In this document: positions 12,342 through 33,200 of the stretch, piece by piece | Position numbering within the stretch: position 1 is the stretch's first letter | How the letters are laid out: each line of letters begins with the position of its first letter | From: Eulemur rufifrons | Lineage: Eukaryota; Chordata; Mammalia; Primates; Lemuridae | Assembly (NCBI RefSeq): GCF_041146395.1 | Contig: NC_091012.1 | Coordinates: 14,436,193 to 14,500,192, forward strand | Length of the DNA: 64,000 nucleotides | Reading direction: 5' to 3' | Notes under the pieces: model-generated | The model's input: only the letters and a program-made list of their open reading frames with translations | Database searches by the model: none | What the model was told of the DNA's origin: nothing | Position numbers and translations under genes: made by a program

Positions 12342-14530
12342 TAATTTGACCCAACATAAAATGAAGGAGTTAAGAATACTGGCTCTGACATATATTAGTG
12401 ACCCGAATTACACAAGAAGATATGTTTTAACACACTAATATTCCTTAAGGCATTCTCTACCTCTGTGGAAACAGAATGACATAAGATCCACAAAATTAGT
12501 GTAAACACTATGCTTATATAGAATACAACATATAAAACTAAAGCATCAACACAGGAATATACATTTTTGAGTGCTATATTTTCGTCATACAGAAACAGTT
12601 ATGTCTATTCCTCACACGGAAAAGTCATGTTGAATTACAAGCACATTTTTCAAATTTTATTGGGTTCAACAATGAACTGGAGATCTTGTTATAAGGCAGA
12701 TTCTGCTTCAGGAGATCTGGGTGACGCCTGACACTTGGCATTTCTAACAAGCTCACTGGAGATGCCAAGGCCTCAGGTCTAAAAGCCACAGTTTTGATCA
12801 GCAGAGGTAGAACACTGAGGGAAGAATTCATGGATGGCATGGAATTGAGAGTTTTCTGAAATATACAGCTAACATTATAACAAGAATAGCAGCAATCCTT
12901 ATGAACATTTACTATATACTATATGTCATTCTAACAGTTTTTCACGTGTTAATGCTTAAATCCACAAAATAATCTATGAGAAAAATAACAGTATTTTTTC
13001 TTTTATGAGAATATTTTGCCCATTATTCAGTAAAGAATAGATCTTGGGTTTTACCCTAGTTTGTTTGACTTAGAATTTATCTCAAATGGACATAGAGCCC
13101 AACATACAGAGACAACCACAACAGAATGTTCAGAGCACATTTGATAGGTAAGAAGAGTAATGAAAACAAGGCAGCAGCACAAAATTGATCGAATAATGGT
13201 TACATTTAAGTCCACAAATACTTACAAATATTAAGTATATAAATATCAAAAGTGATAGAGTAGAACATTTTTGTACAAAAAATAAACATATTTAATTGTA
13301 AAAAAATTATAAGTCTCTGTCAATGATTTTTTAAACATACCATGGAGACCACCACAAACAATGATATAAATTAAAATAAGAGATATTGTTCCTGGGCCTT
13401 GTATTTTTTTCCATGTTTTGTTTCATTTATTCTATGTGTCCTGTTGTATTTTAAAGTTTTAAGATGCTTGGATATATTACTTATATGTTCATTCTTGTTC
13501 CTTTTCTGTGAAAATACAGAGAAGTAATAACAAAACACGCTTGTGACAGAGGGGAGAATGAGAGAAATTCCTACAGGACTAAAGCATGACTGTTTTAAGT
13601 CTACCAATTTTGAAAGCAGTATTTCCAGTCAACAAATGAGATACTTTATTCTCCAAAGGAAGCTATGAGGAAATGGAAACTAAAAAGAAAGGGGGGTTTA
13701 CATTAAATGTGATGGTTTATACACACCACTCAGTAAATTCCCCCAAGATAGCATTAATGACAAAGAGAAAAATAATAAACTTTATAGTGAACTTTATAGT
13801 GAAGGAATCTTGCAGAGAGCTCCTTAACCAAGTGAATGAAGTTACTATCACCTGTAATGGGACAAATTGGTATCAGGTGTCAATGAACACAGATGGAGCA
13901 TAATCACCACTGTGCTATGAATAGGAAGCATTAAATCATAATCTGAATCTAATCATAGAAAACAGAATCCATGGGGGAGGGCAGTCGTGATGGCACATCT
14001 TCAAATTGGCCATGTGATCCTAACTGGAAGCCGGGGCTGAGAACCACTTAGCTGAGTCCTGTCTCTCAAGCTTCTATGTGCACATGAATCGTTTGGGATT
14101 CCATGCCTCACTCTAAGTAATATGGTTCTGCAGGTTTGCAAGGGGACTATGAATTGGCTTCTATAACAAATCCCTGTAATGCAGATGATGCTCTCCCTAG
14201 ACCCATTACCAGTAGCACGCAGCTGGAGACAGCAGAAACAGCACACAGTCCCTTACACCCAACACTCTTATCACAATACAAATACTGTCCTGAAAGATCA
14301 CATTCTTTGTTGGCCATTTAAAGTTTACAGAAGGCTGGAGAAGGCAGCAATGTCTGAGTGAGTCTACATTTGTAAAACAACATGTACACATGTGTTAATG
14401 CAGTGTTTACTGAGCAGGTGCCATGTGCTCACAAGCATGTTACAGAGCTCTGTGCTGGGGACATCACAGTGTGTGAGTTAATCTTCATAATATCCAGGGA
14501 GTCAGGTACTAAGTATCCCCAAATTCCAGG

Positions 14531-19628
<5,098 letters not shown>

Positions 19629-19784
19629 CAGATTATATATTAGCTGAGAAACAAAGTATATGTATGGTGACAAATACATCTTGTTGTGTATATACGTAAA
19701 TACTTCCTGTGATACAGAGACTCATCTAGGAAGGATTAGAAAAGAAGCCACTTGGTTAGAAAAAGTCTCTAAAGAAGAATATGG

Positions 19785-21115
19785 AACCATCCTCATATAG
19801 CCATCTAATCTTTCAAAAAGCAGACAAAAACACACTGGGGAAAAGAATCCTTATTCAATAAATGGTGCTGAGAAAACTGGATAGCCACATGTAGAAGACT
19901 GAAACAGAATCCACACCTTTCACTTCTCACTAAAACCAACACATGGTGGATATCAGACTTAAACCTAAGGTGTGAAACTATAAGAATTATAGAAGAAAAT
20001 GTTGGAAAAACCCTTATAGACATTGGCCTAGGCAAAGAATTTATGAAGACCCGAAAGGCAATAACAGCAACACAAAAATAAATAAATGGGACCTGATCAA
20101 ATTAAAAAGCTTCTGCACAGCCAAGGAAACTATCACGAGAGCAAATAGACAACCTACAGAATGGGAGAACATATTCTCATGTTACACATCCAATAAAGGG
20201 CTGATAACTAGAATCTATATAGAACTCAGGACAATCAGCAAGAAAAAAATCAAACAACCCTATCAAAAAATGGGCAAAGGACATGAACAGAAACTTTTCA
20301 AAAGAAATAGACCAATGGCTAACAAATATATGAAAAAATGTTCAACATCTCTAATCATCAGAGAAATGCAAATCAAAACCACAATGAGATATCAGTTATC
20401 TCCAGTTAGAATGGTCTGCATCAAAAAGTTTGAAAACAATAAATGCTGGTGTGGGTGTGGAGAAATAGGAACACTCATACACTGCTGGTGGGACTGCAAA
20501 CTAGTACAACCTCTGTGGAAAGCAATATGGAGATACCTTAAACAGACACAAGCAGAAGTACCATTTGATCCAGCAATCCCATTACTGGGCATCTACCCAA
20601 AAGAACAAAAAACATTGTATAAAAAAGACGTCTGCACTCGAATGTTTATAGCAGCACAACTCACAATTGCAAAGATGTGAAAACAACCCAAGTGCCCATC
20701 AATCCATGAGTGGATTAATAAAATGTGGTATATGTATACCATGGAGTACTACTCAGCTATAGGAAACAATGGTGATATAGCACCTCTTGTATTTTCCTGG
20801 AAAGTGTTGGAACCCATTGTACTAAGTGAAGTATCCCAAGAAAGGAAAAATAAGCACCACATGTACTCACCAGAAAATTGGTTTCACTGATCATCACCTA
20901 AGAGCACATGCAGGAATAACATCAATCAGGTGTTGGGCAGATGTGGGTGGGGGAGGGGATGGGTCTATGCATACATAATGAGTGCGATGCGCACTGTCTA
21001 GGGGATGGACTCCTTTGAAGCTCTGACTCGTGGGGGTGGGGGGGGGCAAGGGCAATATATATAACCTAAACTTCTGTACCCTCACAATATACTGAAATAA
21101 GAATAAAAAAATAAA
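19785..21115 (+). mobile_element. 5'-truncated L1: ORF2 C-terminal third and 3'UTR
   Basis: The copy starts in ORF2 near the CCATCCTCATATAGCCATCT landmark. It includes a long part of the C-terminal region (open from 20,270 to 20,680, with [22 protein letters not shown] and [13 protein letters not shown] motifs) and ends in the G-rich 3'UTR and an A-rich tail near 21,115. Stops and frameshifts break ORF2. A possible target duplication around an AAGAATATG / AAGAAATATG pair is imperfect. Confidence 0.88.
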
Positions 21116-21225
21116 AATTAAAAAGAAATATGCTGAGACAGTCAATAAGTGTTCTTCACCACAAAGGTGATAACTATGAGAAGTAAAGCATTTGTTAATT
21201 AGCTAGAATAAGCATTAGACAATGG

Positions 21226-21254
21226 GTGTGCGTGTGTGTGTGTGTGTGTGTGTA
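21226..21254. repeat. (TG)n microsatellite
   Basis: A run of about 14 TG dinucleotides with one C interruption near its start. Confidence 0.95.
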
Positions 21255-21349
21255 TATTTCAAATCATCACATTTTACATGGTAAATACATATAATATTAT
21301 CAGTCAATTAAAAAAATCAATAAAAATATTTGAAGTATAGCATTGTTCT

Positions 21350-21750
21350 GAATGCTAACCCTGGATCTTTGTCATGAGCTTGGCTGAACAGTATCAAAAA
21401 TATATAGTTTTAGTGCTGTTTTTGTCATTCTATTTGTCAGTCATAAGCAAGGGAACTCTGATATTTACCAGCAGATTCAGAATCCAGGACAGAACACGAA
21501 AGGGGCTTTAATGCTTTTATTTGAAGCTTAGGGGACCTGGACTTCTTGGTGCTGATGATTATGGTATGGAAAACACTAAAGAGGTATGTGGTGCTCATTG
21601 TCCCACCTCTGGCCACTGTCAGCACAGAAAACAAGATTGCATGCCAAATCACTGATGAAATTTTCAATCAAAAAGCTGCCATGATCCGAGATTCCTCTAG
21701 AGAGAATCACCAAATTGTTGGCCACAGTTAGATGACCAAAAATGAAAACT
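21350..21750 (-). pseudogene. Vomeronasal type-1 receptor (V1R) pseudogene, partial
   Basis: On the minus strand, successive frames give recognisable V1R landmarks in the right order. FGHLTVANNLVILSRGIS (second membrane segment) comes first, then IENFISDLACNLVF, then VARGGTMSTTYLFSVFHTI (third segment with the conserved cysteine lost) and STKKSRSPKLQIKALK. WILNLLVNIRVPLL (fourth segment) and an NDKNSTKTIYF-YCS loop follow. At least two frame changes and an in-frame TAG occur. The start and the last three membrane segments are not visible. V1Rs are pheromone-type G-protein-coupled receptors of the vomeronasal organ, and the family is large in lemurs. The assignment is from recalled family motifs. 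Confidence 0.75.
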
Positions 21751-21759
21751 CTGTACTGT

Positions 21760-24400
21760 GCACTGCACCAACTGAAATAAAGTCCTATAAAATAAATTCT
21801 CTAAGATTGAAATATCAGGTAAAGAAAGATTATTCCAAATTTTAAATCCACAGAAATCATTCTATAACATTCTAATACTGAAAATACACGGTCATAAGTA
21901 GATTCTAGATGGATGCGTATGTTGTACACATAAGTAATTCATAGAAAATTAAATTCAAACTTCTTCCTTTACCTAAACTCTCTATTAAGAGATGGCCAAA
22001 TTGTGATGTTTATTTATATAGTGCCTACCATACACATCACACAATTATTAATGCTTTACTGATTTTAATTATTTTCATATTTATGACATTATATGTTAGG
22101 ATCTAATAACATCTTGCTTTTGCAAAGCAAACAATACTGAGTTCTTGATTTAATCCTCTGGCATTCAGAATTGTTTATCTTTCTTTGTACTTTAAGGCTC
22201 TTACTTTTAGCTTAGGACACTGAATCTCTCTAATCTTAAGTAATCAGAATGCTGCATGTATAACCTATAAATGGCCTCAAACTCTCTAGTTAAATTTTTT
22301 CTTTCACCAAATTAAAAAATACTGAACTTCTCATCAGAAATTATAAAGTACTATGTGAACTGGCAGGGGGTGAGTACAACAGTGAGAAAGTTGTAGACCA
22401 AGTACAGACAGAAAGAAGAATGGCTTAGATACATTTGTAGAAGGGAATGAAGATAAAAAGATAGCAAAAAACACTGGAGATAATTAAGAAATCAAAGAAG
22501 TAGAGTTTCCACTTATAAATTCCAAGTGTTGGTTGTTCTGTAGGTCTCCTCTCTCCATATGCAAAATCAATGCCATTTTTTCACCCTGGACATTTTCAAT
22601 CTCTTACCTAGAGCCACAAACTCATTCCCACAGAAATATTTACAGCTAATTATAAAGCATTTACTACATACATAACACTGTCCTGTACTTGTTCCTTCTA
22701 TTTAAATATCAAAACAACCTCATAATTTATAAATCCTTCTTAGTATTTACCTGAACAAATTAGCCTGACACAGTCAATAAATTAATTAGGTCAATGACCA
22801 AAATTAAAAGAAACAGTAACCAAAAGTGCTTTCAATACACTCCCCAAAATAGAAGGAAAATACAGAATGTACTAAGTAAATAAAATGAAATTAATACACT
22901 GTGGAATTACCCATACCTTCAGATTATTTCATGAGCACTGTTAAATTTTATAAAAATCATTCTTATAATTGAAGAGCATGTCATATAAAGAATACTTAAT
23001 GAACTTTGAAATAATAAAATTATACATTAGGCCTAGAATGAGTAATAAGCATGTAAGAACAGAGGATTGGTGTGGGCAGGTTCTGAATCAGAAGCTTTAG
23101 GGTTTTAAACAAATTAATTCAACATAAAGCAAAAAAAAATTGCTTTCAGAATCTTTGAAGTTTCTAGTTTGCTAGTAAATTCTCAACACTTTTGAAATTA
23201 CCTATTTTTTCCATTATTTCTTCTTTTCTTTTCAAAACAGGTATACATCCACATTCACACAAACATAATTACTTACTCTGTAAATCTATTACAACTAAAG
23301 TTCATCTTAACCATGACATATTTGTATGTTTGATTCCATGTAAATAAAAAATGTGTTTATTTGTGCTTCACTAGCTAGAGCGGTTGCATGCTGAAAGAAA
23401 AATGTAGGATAAAATGGAAGAAGTAGTCATTCAGTGTTCAGAAATGGATTCCTTTTCATTAAGTGGACAATCTTTATTATAAGCATTACAGTAACAATGT
23501 AATTGCAAAAATAATAAAAAATAAAACTTTTGGGAACATTATTCATCAAAGTATTAGAAATTTAAAGCCACTGGAAAAAAGGATCACAAATGATGCCATT
23601 TTAGTGTGTAACCCAACTGTTCATTTTTACAATCCATTATCTCCAACTTTGAGTAATATCGCACAGGTTAATATTAATGGCAAAATAACACTTCATTCAA
23701 TCTACAACATGTTTGACACATTAAAAACCTTTTTTAGTTTAATAAAACAAATTAAGTTTACATGTAATCTAATAATATTTCAAAATTCACTCTATTTCAT
23801 CATCCTAATTTGCAATTAGTAAAACAATTTATTTCTAATATTGTAATTGTTTCATTCTGATTATAATGAGAAGAATATTAGTCTGTATACCTACATTACA
23901 CATCACTTTAAATACTGTTTGTTAAAAGTCAACCACAAAGCACCTCTCTATTTCATACATGTTACATTTCAGTGATTTCAATTTTCCATGGAAAAGTACA
24001 TGAATGATGCCTACTTAATAGAGAAAGACTTCTAATAACTGTGATGTAGCTACCATTAACCACACACATTCACATGCACACTAGGAATGAAAGCATAGCA
24101 TCTATTGCTTTGAGAGTTGAATCACATCAATATTTGCTTGTCAAAAAATGCAAAAAAATATATTTTGTTACATTTTCACCCCACCTTGACCAGAAAGTAT
24201 ATTTTACACATAATTATAACTCTCAAAAAAAATCTCTCTCTTTTTTAAAACTGACATACAAATAAATTATCTAACTATTTTAACTGGATTATTCTCTATA
24301 GTCAAAAACCTGGTTTAAAGAAATGGTTGAATGAGTTAGTGCCTTAGTGCATTGTACTGTGAATCCCCTGATATCTATTTAGACTTGATTTTTGATTAAA
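21760..24400. other. AT-rich DNA, partly the likely 3'UTR side of the KZNF exon
   Basis: No coding segment is supported. The minus-strand finger exon ends at about 24.4 kb, so the part nearest it is its likely 3' untranslated region. I could not settle on a polyadenylation site. Open frames such as the one at 23,463-23,819 have no family resemblance and are low-complexity. Confidence 0.35.
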
Positions 24401-24419
24401 TCTGTTCTGAAATTTATTA

Positions 24420-27542
<3,123 letters not shown>

Positions 27543-27545
27543 CTG

Positions 27546-28700
27546 AAAGAAATGAAAATAACAAAGTATCTCACTAACTGGACTCAGGTGAATGTACTTC
27601 ACAATTTGAATATATAAAACTATACCAAGCACATTAGCAAGAAAGCACAATAGAACACCATGGTCTTACTTCCATCACAGATGTATGACCTTAAAAGTAT
27701 ACTTACAAACATGACTTTTTTGAGAATTCATAACTGCTAATAATTTATAGCACCCCAGATGAGAATGATACCAAGAACCAAATGGAACTGGAAGGAAAGT
27801 TTGTTACATTTACCTACCAAAGCCCTTCCTCTGTGCTGATATAGAGGAATCACATTAGTAGTAAAATCCCATCTCCTGGACTCCCTTTCAAAAGAGAATG
27901 AAACTATTGGCACATATGTCCATACATTTTTTTTTTATGGCCTTTCCATAAGCTGGTTTCTGTCTTCTATGACAACTATATAACTCTCTGGGAAACATAT
28001 GCACATAAGAAAAATAAAATTCTGCAGTACTATAATGATGGTACAAAAACATTTAATTATGCTATAAAATTTAAAAGACAAAATAAAAAAGCATTACTAT
28101 ATGTTTATTGATATACAATGTAAAAAGACATAATTATTGACATCGATATCATAAGGTTGGGGGCAGGTGTAAAGATTAAGAATTTTTGTACACAACTGAA
28201 GTTAAGTAGTTCTCAGTTCAACGTATGTTGCAACTTTAAAGGATTTTAGGTAATTCTCACAGTGAACATCAGGGAAGTGTTTATAGAGATACATAAAGGA
28301 AGGTGGACAAAGAAACAAAATATGTCCCTAAATATCAATGGCACACAATGCAGGAGAAAAGGAGAGGAAAGAAACAAAAAATAGTGACACAAGTTATATA
28401 AAAACAATTAATATTAGGGAAATTATAAGTCCTTCCCTTTGAGAAAATTATGTAAATATTTATGTACTGCTATTTCCAGTCAGAAGACACAGTTAAATAA
28501 ATGGATTAAACAATCCAACTCTATTCTCTCTAAAGAGACTGTACTTCATAGCTTGTAAAAACAATAGACTAAATCTGGCAGGATATAACAAAATATACCA
28601 CGAAAACCTTAAGCATGTAAGAGCAGTGGAGTTCAAAGTTATATTAGGCACATTACATTTGAAGTGAAAAATGTTATAGTTTATAAAATACACTTTAAGC
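27546..28700 (-). other. Intron side of the KZNF finger exon, nothing recognised
   Basis: AT-rich sequence immediately upstream (minus strand) of the finger exon. The polypyrimidine tract and CAG acceptor sit at its left edge. I recognise no exon or repeat. Confidence 0.45.
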
Positions 28701-30170
28701 CAAAACTGTCACAAGAGACAAACAAGGACATTTAATATAGAAAGATGTCATTCATTGAGAACCCATGAAAGCAATACATATATATGATATCTATCTTTAT
28801 CTCACATCAAGGTTCGCAAATATATAAAGAAAACATTGACAGAATTGAAGAAAGAAAGGGACAGCAAAATAATAGGATACTTTGATATTCCACTTACCAT
28901 AATAATAAAGCCAGTCAAATTAATAATAAGAAAACAGAAGATTTCAAAACAACATAGAGCAATTAGACCTAACAGATATATAGGGAATACTCTACAGAAT
29001 AATAATAGAACATACAATCTTCTTGATAGCTCATAAAACATTCTTCCTAAAAAACTACCTGTATGGCCACAAAACAAGTCTTAACCAATGTTAGAAAACT
29101 GAAATTTTACACACTTTAATTTCTGACCAGAATGGAATGAAACTGTGAATAAATAACAGAAGAAACAGAGAAAAATTCACAAATATATGAAAATAACACA
29201 CTTTTGAACACGTTCTTGTTCAAGAGATGACTTAATGCTCTGAAGACGTCGATAGCAGTCTACAGATTCAATACAATTCCTTTCAAATTCTCAATTTAAT
29301 TTTTTTCAAAAATGGAAACAGCAAACCCAAAAATAATATGGAATCTCAAGAGACCACAAAGATCTGAACAATCATCAAAAAGAGAAACAATGCTATTGGG
29401 ACCACACTTCCCCATTTTAAAACATTAAAAAAGCTACAGTAGTCAATGAAGTTTTCTACTGGCATGATGGGTGCAACGCGCACTATCTGGGGATCAGACA
29501 CGCCTGGAGCTCTGACTTGGGGGGAAAGGCGGTACATGGCCAACGTATGTAACCTGCAATTCTGTATCCCCCATAACAATAAGATGAAATAAAAAAAAAG
29601 AAAGACAGAAAACTGGACCAATGAATCAGAAAGAAACACAAATATAATCTCGTGCATATATTGTAAAATAAAAAGGTATCTTCACACTCATATTTATTTC
29701 ATCATTATTCACAAAGGCCAGTAGATGAAAGAAACCCAAACTGCCCTTACAAAATGAAAGGATAAATACAATTTGAAATTTAGAAATAATGGATTATTTC
29801 TCAGCTTTAAAAAAAACGATAATCTAATAACATCCACAGTAGAGATAAAGCTTGATGACATTATGCTTAAGGAAATGTTAAGCAGAATAAGACAGATATT
29901 TTATGATTATACTTGTACAATATTTCTAAACCAGTTACACTCCTAGAAACAGAAAACATGATGGTGCTTGTCAACAGTTAGGCAATGGGGAAAATGGGTA
30001 GTTTTCTCATGTGTACTGAATTTTAGTTTTACGAAATACATACATTCTAGACATATATTGCGTAATGATGTAAATATAGTTAACATGACTGATGTGAATA
30101 ATTAAAAGTAATTAAGATTATAATTTTTGTGATTTTACAATAATTAAAATAAAAATAATATCTTAAAGAG
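28700..30170 (+). mobile_element. Old L1M ORF2 fragment
   Basis: Plus-strand sequence with L1 ORF2 character: an ACATTGACAGAATTGAAG region near 28,835, a RT-like part, and L1M-style tail sequence toward 30,150. It is heavily mutated. It is interrupted at 29,466-29,600 by the 3' tail of a younger L1. Confidence 0.6.
29466..29600 (+). mobile_element. Short L1 3' tail insertion
   Basis: Only the last part of the younger L1 3'UTR is present: GATGGGTGCAACGCGCAC, the CTCTGACTTGGGG segment, AACCTGCAATTCTGTATCCC and an AATAAAAAA tail. It lies inside the older L1 ORF2 fragment. The exact target duplication is unclear. Confidence 0.8.
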
Positions 30171-30224
30171 ATACACAGTTATGAGGCTTTTCAAAACTAT
30201 CCTGCAGATTATAAAACTGTTTCT

Positions 30225-33200
30225 TTTTTTTAGTTTCAAAGCATTATGGCAGTAAATCATTCAGATTATATGTATTGCTTTTGCACCAAGTGATCAAACC
30301 TACAAGTGTGTGCATCCACACATTGTGTGCACCACACTCGTTAGATGTGAATTTTCCCAACACCTACACACCCTTCCAGTGGTCTAATACCTGCTGATTT
30401 TTACTTCCATTTGGTCACATATGTGTGGATCAATTGATAACAATTTGATAATGAGCAGGTGTGGTGCACGTTTTTTGCATTCTTGTGATACTTTACTTAA
30501 AAGAATGGGCTCCAATACAATCCAGGATAATACAAGGTATGTGATTTAACAACTGATTTTTGAGGCTTAGTACTACTCTATGGTATACAAATATCATATT
30601 TTTATATATATTTATACATATATTTATATGCATGTATTTATAATTACCAAGGTTATTTCAACATCTTTGCAATTGTAGATTGTGATGTTATAAACATTCA
30701 AGTGCAGATGTCTTTATTAGAACATGACATTTTTTCATTGGGGAGATACCAAGTAGTGGAATTGCCAGATCAAATGGTAGTTCCACTTTTAGTACTTTGA
30801 TATGTTTTCATATAACTTTCCATAGAGATTATACCAGTTTGTAGTCCCACCAGTAGTATATATAAGTGTTCCTATCTCTCTACATCCACACCTACACTTG
30901 TTTTGAACTTATTGATAAAAGCCATTCTCACTGGAGTAAAGTGATATCTCACTGTGGATTTCATTTGCACTTCTCTGATGATTAGAGATGTGCACATTTT
31001 TTTCATATGTTTGTTGCCCATTAGTACATCTTCTTTAAAACACTTTCTGTTCATGTCCTTTTCACACCTTTAATGGGGTTGTTTTATTGTTTTTCTTACT
31101 GATTTTCCTGTGTTATATATAAATTCTAGTTATTAGCAATTTATTGGATATATAGCATGCAAATATTTTCTCCCATTCTCTAGCTTGACTATTTGCTCTA
31201 GTTATACTTTCACTGGCTGTGCAGAAGCTTTCTAGTCTGATCAGGTCCCATCTACTTATTTTTGTTGTTTCTGTGATAGTTTTGGGGGTCTTCCTCATAA
31301 ATTCTTTGCCTAGTCTGAAGTCTGTAAGAGTATTTTCAACATTTTCTTCTAGGATTCTTATGGCTTCACGACATAGGTTTAAGTCTTTTATCCACTGTGA
31401 GTTGTTTTTTTTGTGACAGATGAGAGGTTCGGATCCTGTTTTACTCTTCTACATGTGGCTACCTAATTTTCACTGGATCATTTATTGAATAGGGATTCCT
31501 TTCCCCAGTGTACGTTCTTGTCTGCTATCACATGGCTATATGAGGATGGTTTTATGTCTGGGTTCTCAGATCTCTTCCATTGGTCTATGTCCTGTTCTTG
31601 TGACAGTACCATGCTGTTTTCATTACTATACCCTTGCACTATAGCTTAAAGTCTGGTAAATGGATGCCTCCCAATTTGTTCATTTTCCTTAAGGTTGGTT
31701 TTGTTATACAGGGTCTTCTCTTGTTCCATATGAAGCGTAGAATTACTTTTTCTCAATCGGTAAAAAATCATGTTAATATTTTAACAGGGATTGTATTGAA
31801 TCTATAGATTATTTTCAGTAGTATAGACATTTTAATCATGTTGATTCTGCCTGTCTATGAGCATGGTATGCTTTTCCATATGTTTGTATACTCTTCTATT
31901 TCCTTCCTCAGTGTTTTGTAATTCTCCCTGTAGAAGTCCTTCACCTCCTTAGTTAGATATATTCATAAGTATTTCATTTACTTTGTTGCTACTATGAAAG
32001 GTATGAGTCTTTGATTTGGTTCTCAGTTTCACAGTTGTTGGCTCGTGTGAAGGCTACTGATTTGTGTACACTTATTTTGTAACCTGAGACTTTGCTGAAC
32101 TGATTTATCAACTCCAGTAGTTTCTTGTCAAAATCTTTTATTTCCCTTTCATGTATGTAATTAGATTAATAGATTTGCCTATGTTCAACCATGCCTGCAT
32201 CTCTAGAAAGAAGCCCGCTTGATCATAATGGATTATTTCTTTGAAGACCAGCTGAATTCCATTTTCTAGGAATTTATTGAGAATTTGTTATCCATATTCA
32301 TAAGGAATATTTCTCTGTATTTTTCTTCTTTTTGTTCTGTCCTTTTCTGGCTTTGGTATCAAGGCAATGTTGGCTTTGTAAAATATGTTGGGGAGGATTT
32401 CTTCCTTTTCAATGTACAATAATTTCTGCAGGATAGGCTCCAGTACTTATTTTTATGTATGGTAGAATTCAGGAGTGAAACAATGTGGTTCACGACTTTA
32501 TTCTTAAGGAAAGTTATTTATTACTACTTCAATACCAGTCCTGATATTGGTCTGTTCAAGAATTGCATATCATCATGAATGAGCCTAGGGAGGCTGGTTT
32601 TTCTAAGAATTTGCCCATTTTCTGCACGTTTTCATGTTTATGTGCATAGAGATTTTTAGACTATTCAAAGATGATATTTTGTATTTCTGTGGAATCAGTT
32701 GTAATTTCTCCTTTTTCATTCCAAATTGAGCTTATTCGAGTCCTATCTTTTCTGCTTCTGGTTAACCTCATAAAAGGCAGGTCGATTTTGTTTATCTATT
32801 CCAAAACCAACTTTCTGCTTCATTAATCTTCTGTTTAGTTCCTTGGTTATCAATTTCATTTAGTTCTGTTGTGATCTTGGCTATATTCTTTCTTCTGCTG
32901 AGTTTGGGATTGGTTTGCTCATCCTCTTTCAGTTCTTTCAGTTGATTCATTACATTGTTGATGTGTTACCTTTCTGTCTTTTGGATGTAGGGATTTATGA
33001 CTATGAATTTTCCTCTCAGGGTGCTTTAGCTGTTTTCAAAGATTTGGATAACTTGTGTCTCATTATCATTTAGTTGAGAGAATATTTTCATTTGCATCTT
33101 AATTTCCTCCTCGATCTGCCAATCATTCAGCAGTTGGTTGTTTAGTCTTCATGACTTTGTGTAGAGATGAGTGTTTCTGTTGTTGATTTCTAATTTTATT

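Noticed and set aside
23463..23819. 118-codon plus-strand frame beside the finger exon
   Set aside because: It is AT-rich, low-complexity and antisense to the likely KZNF 3'UTR, with no family resemblance.
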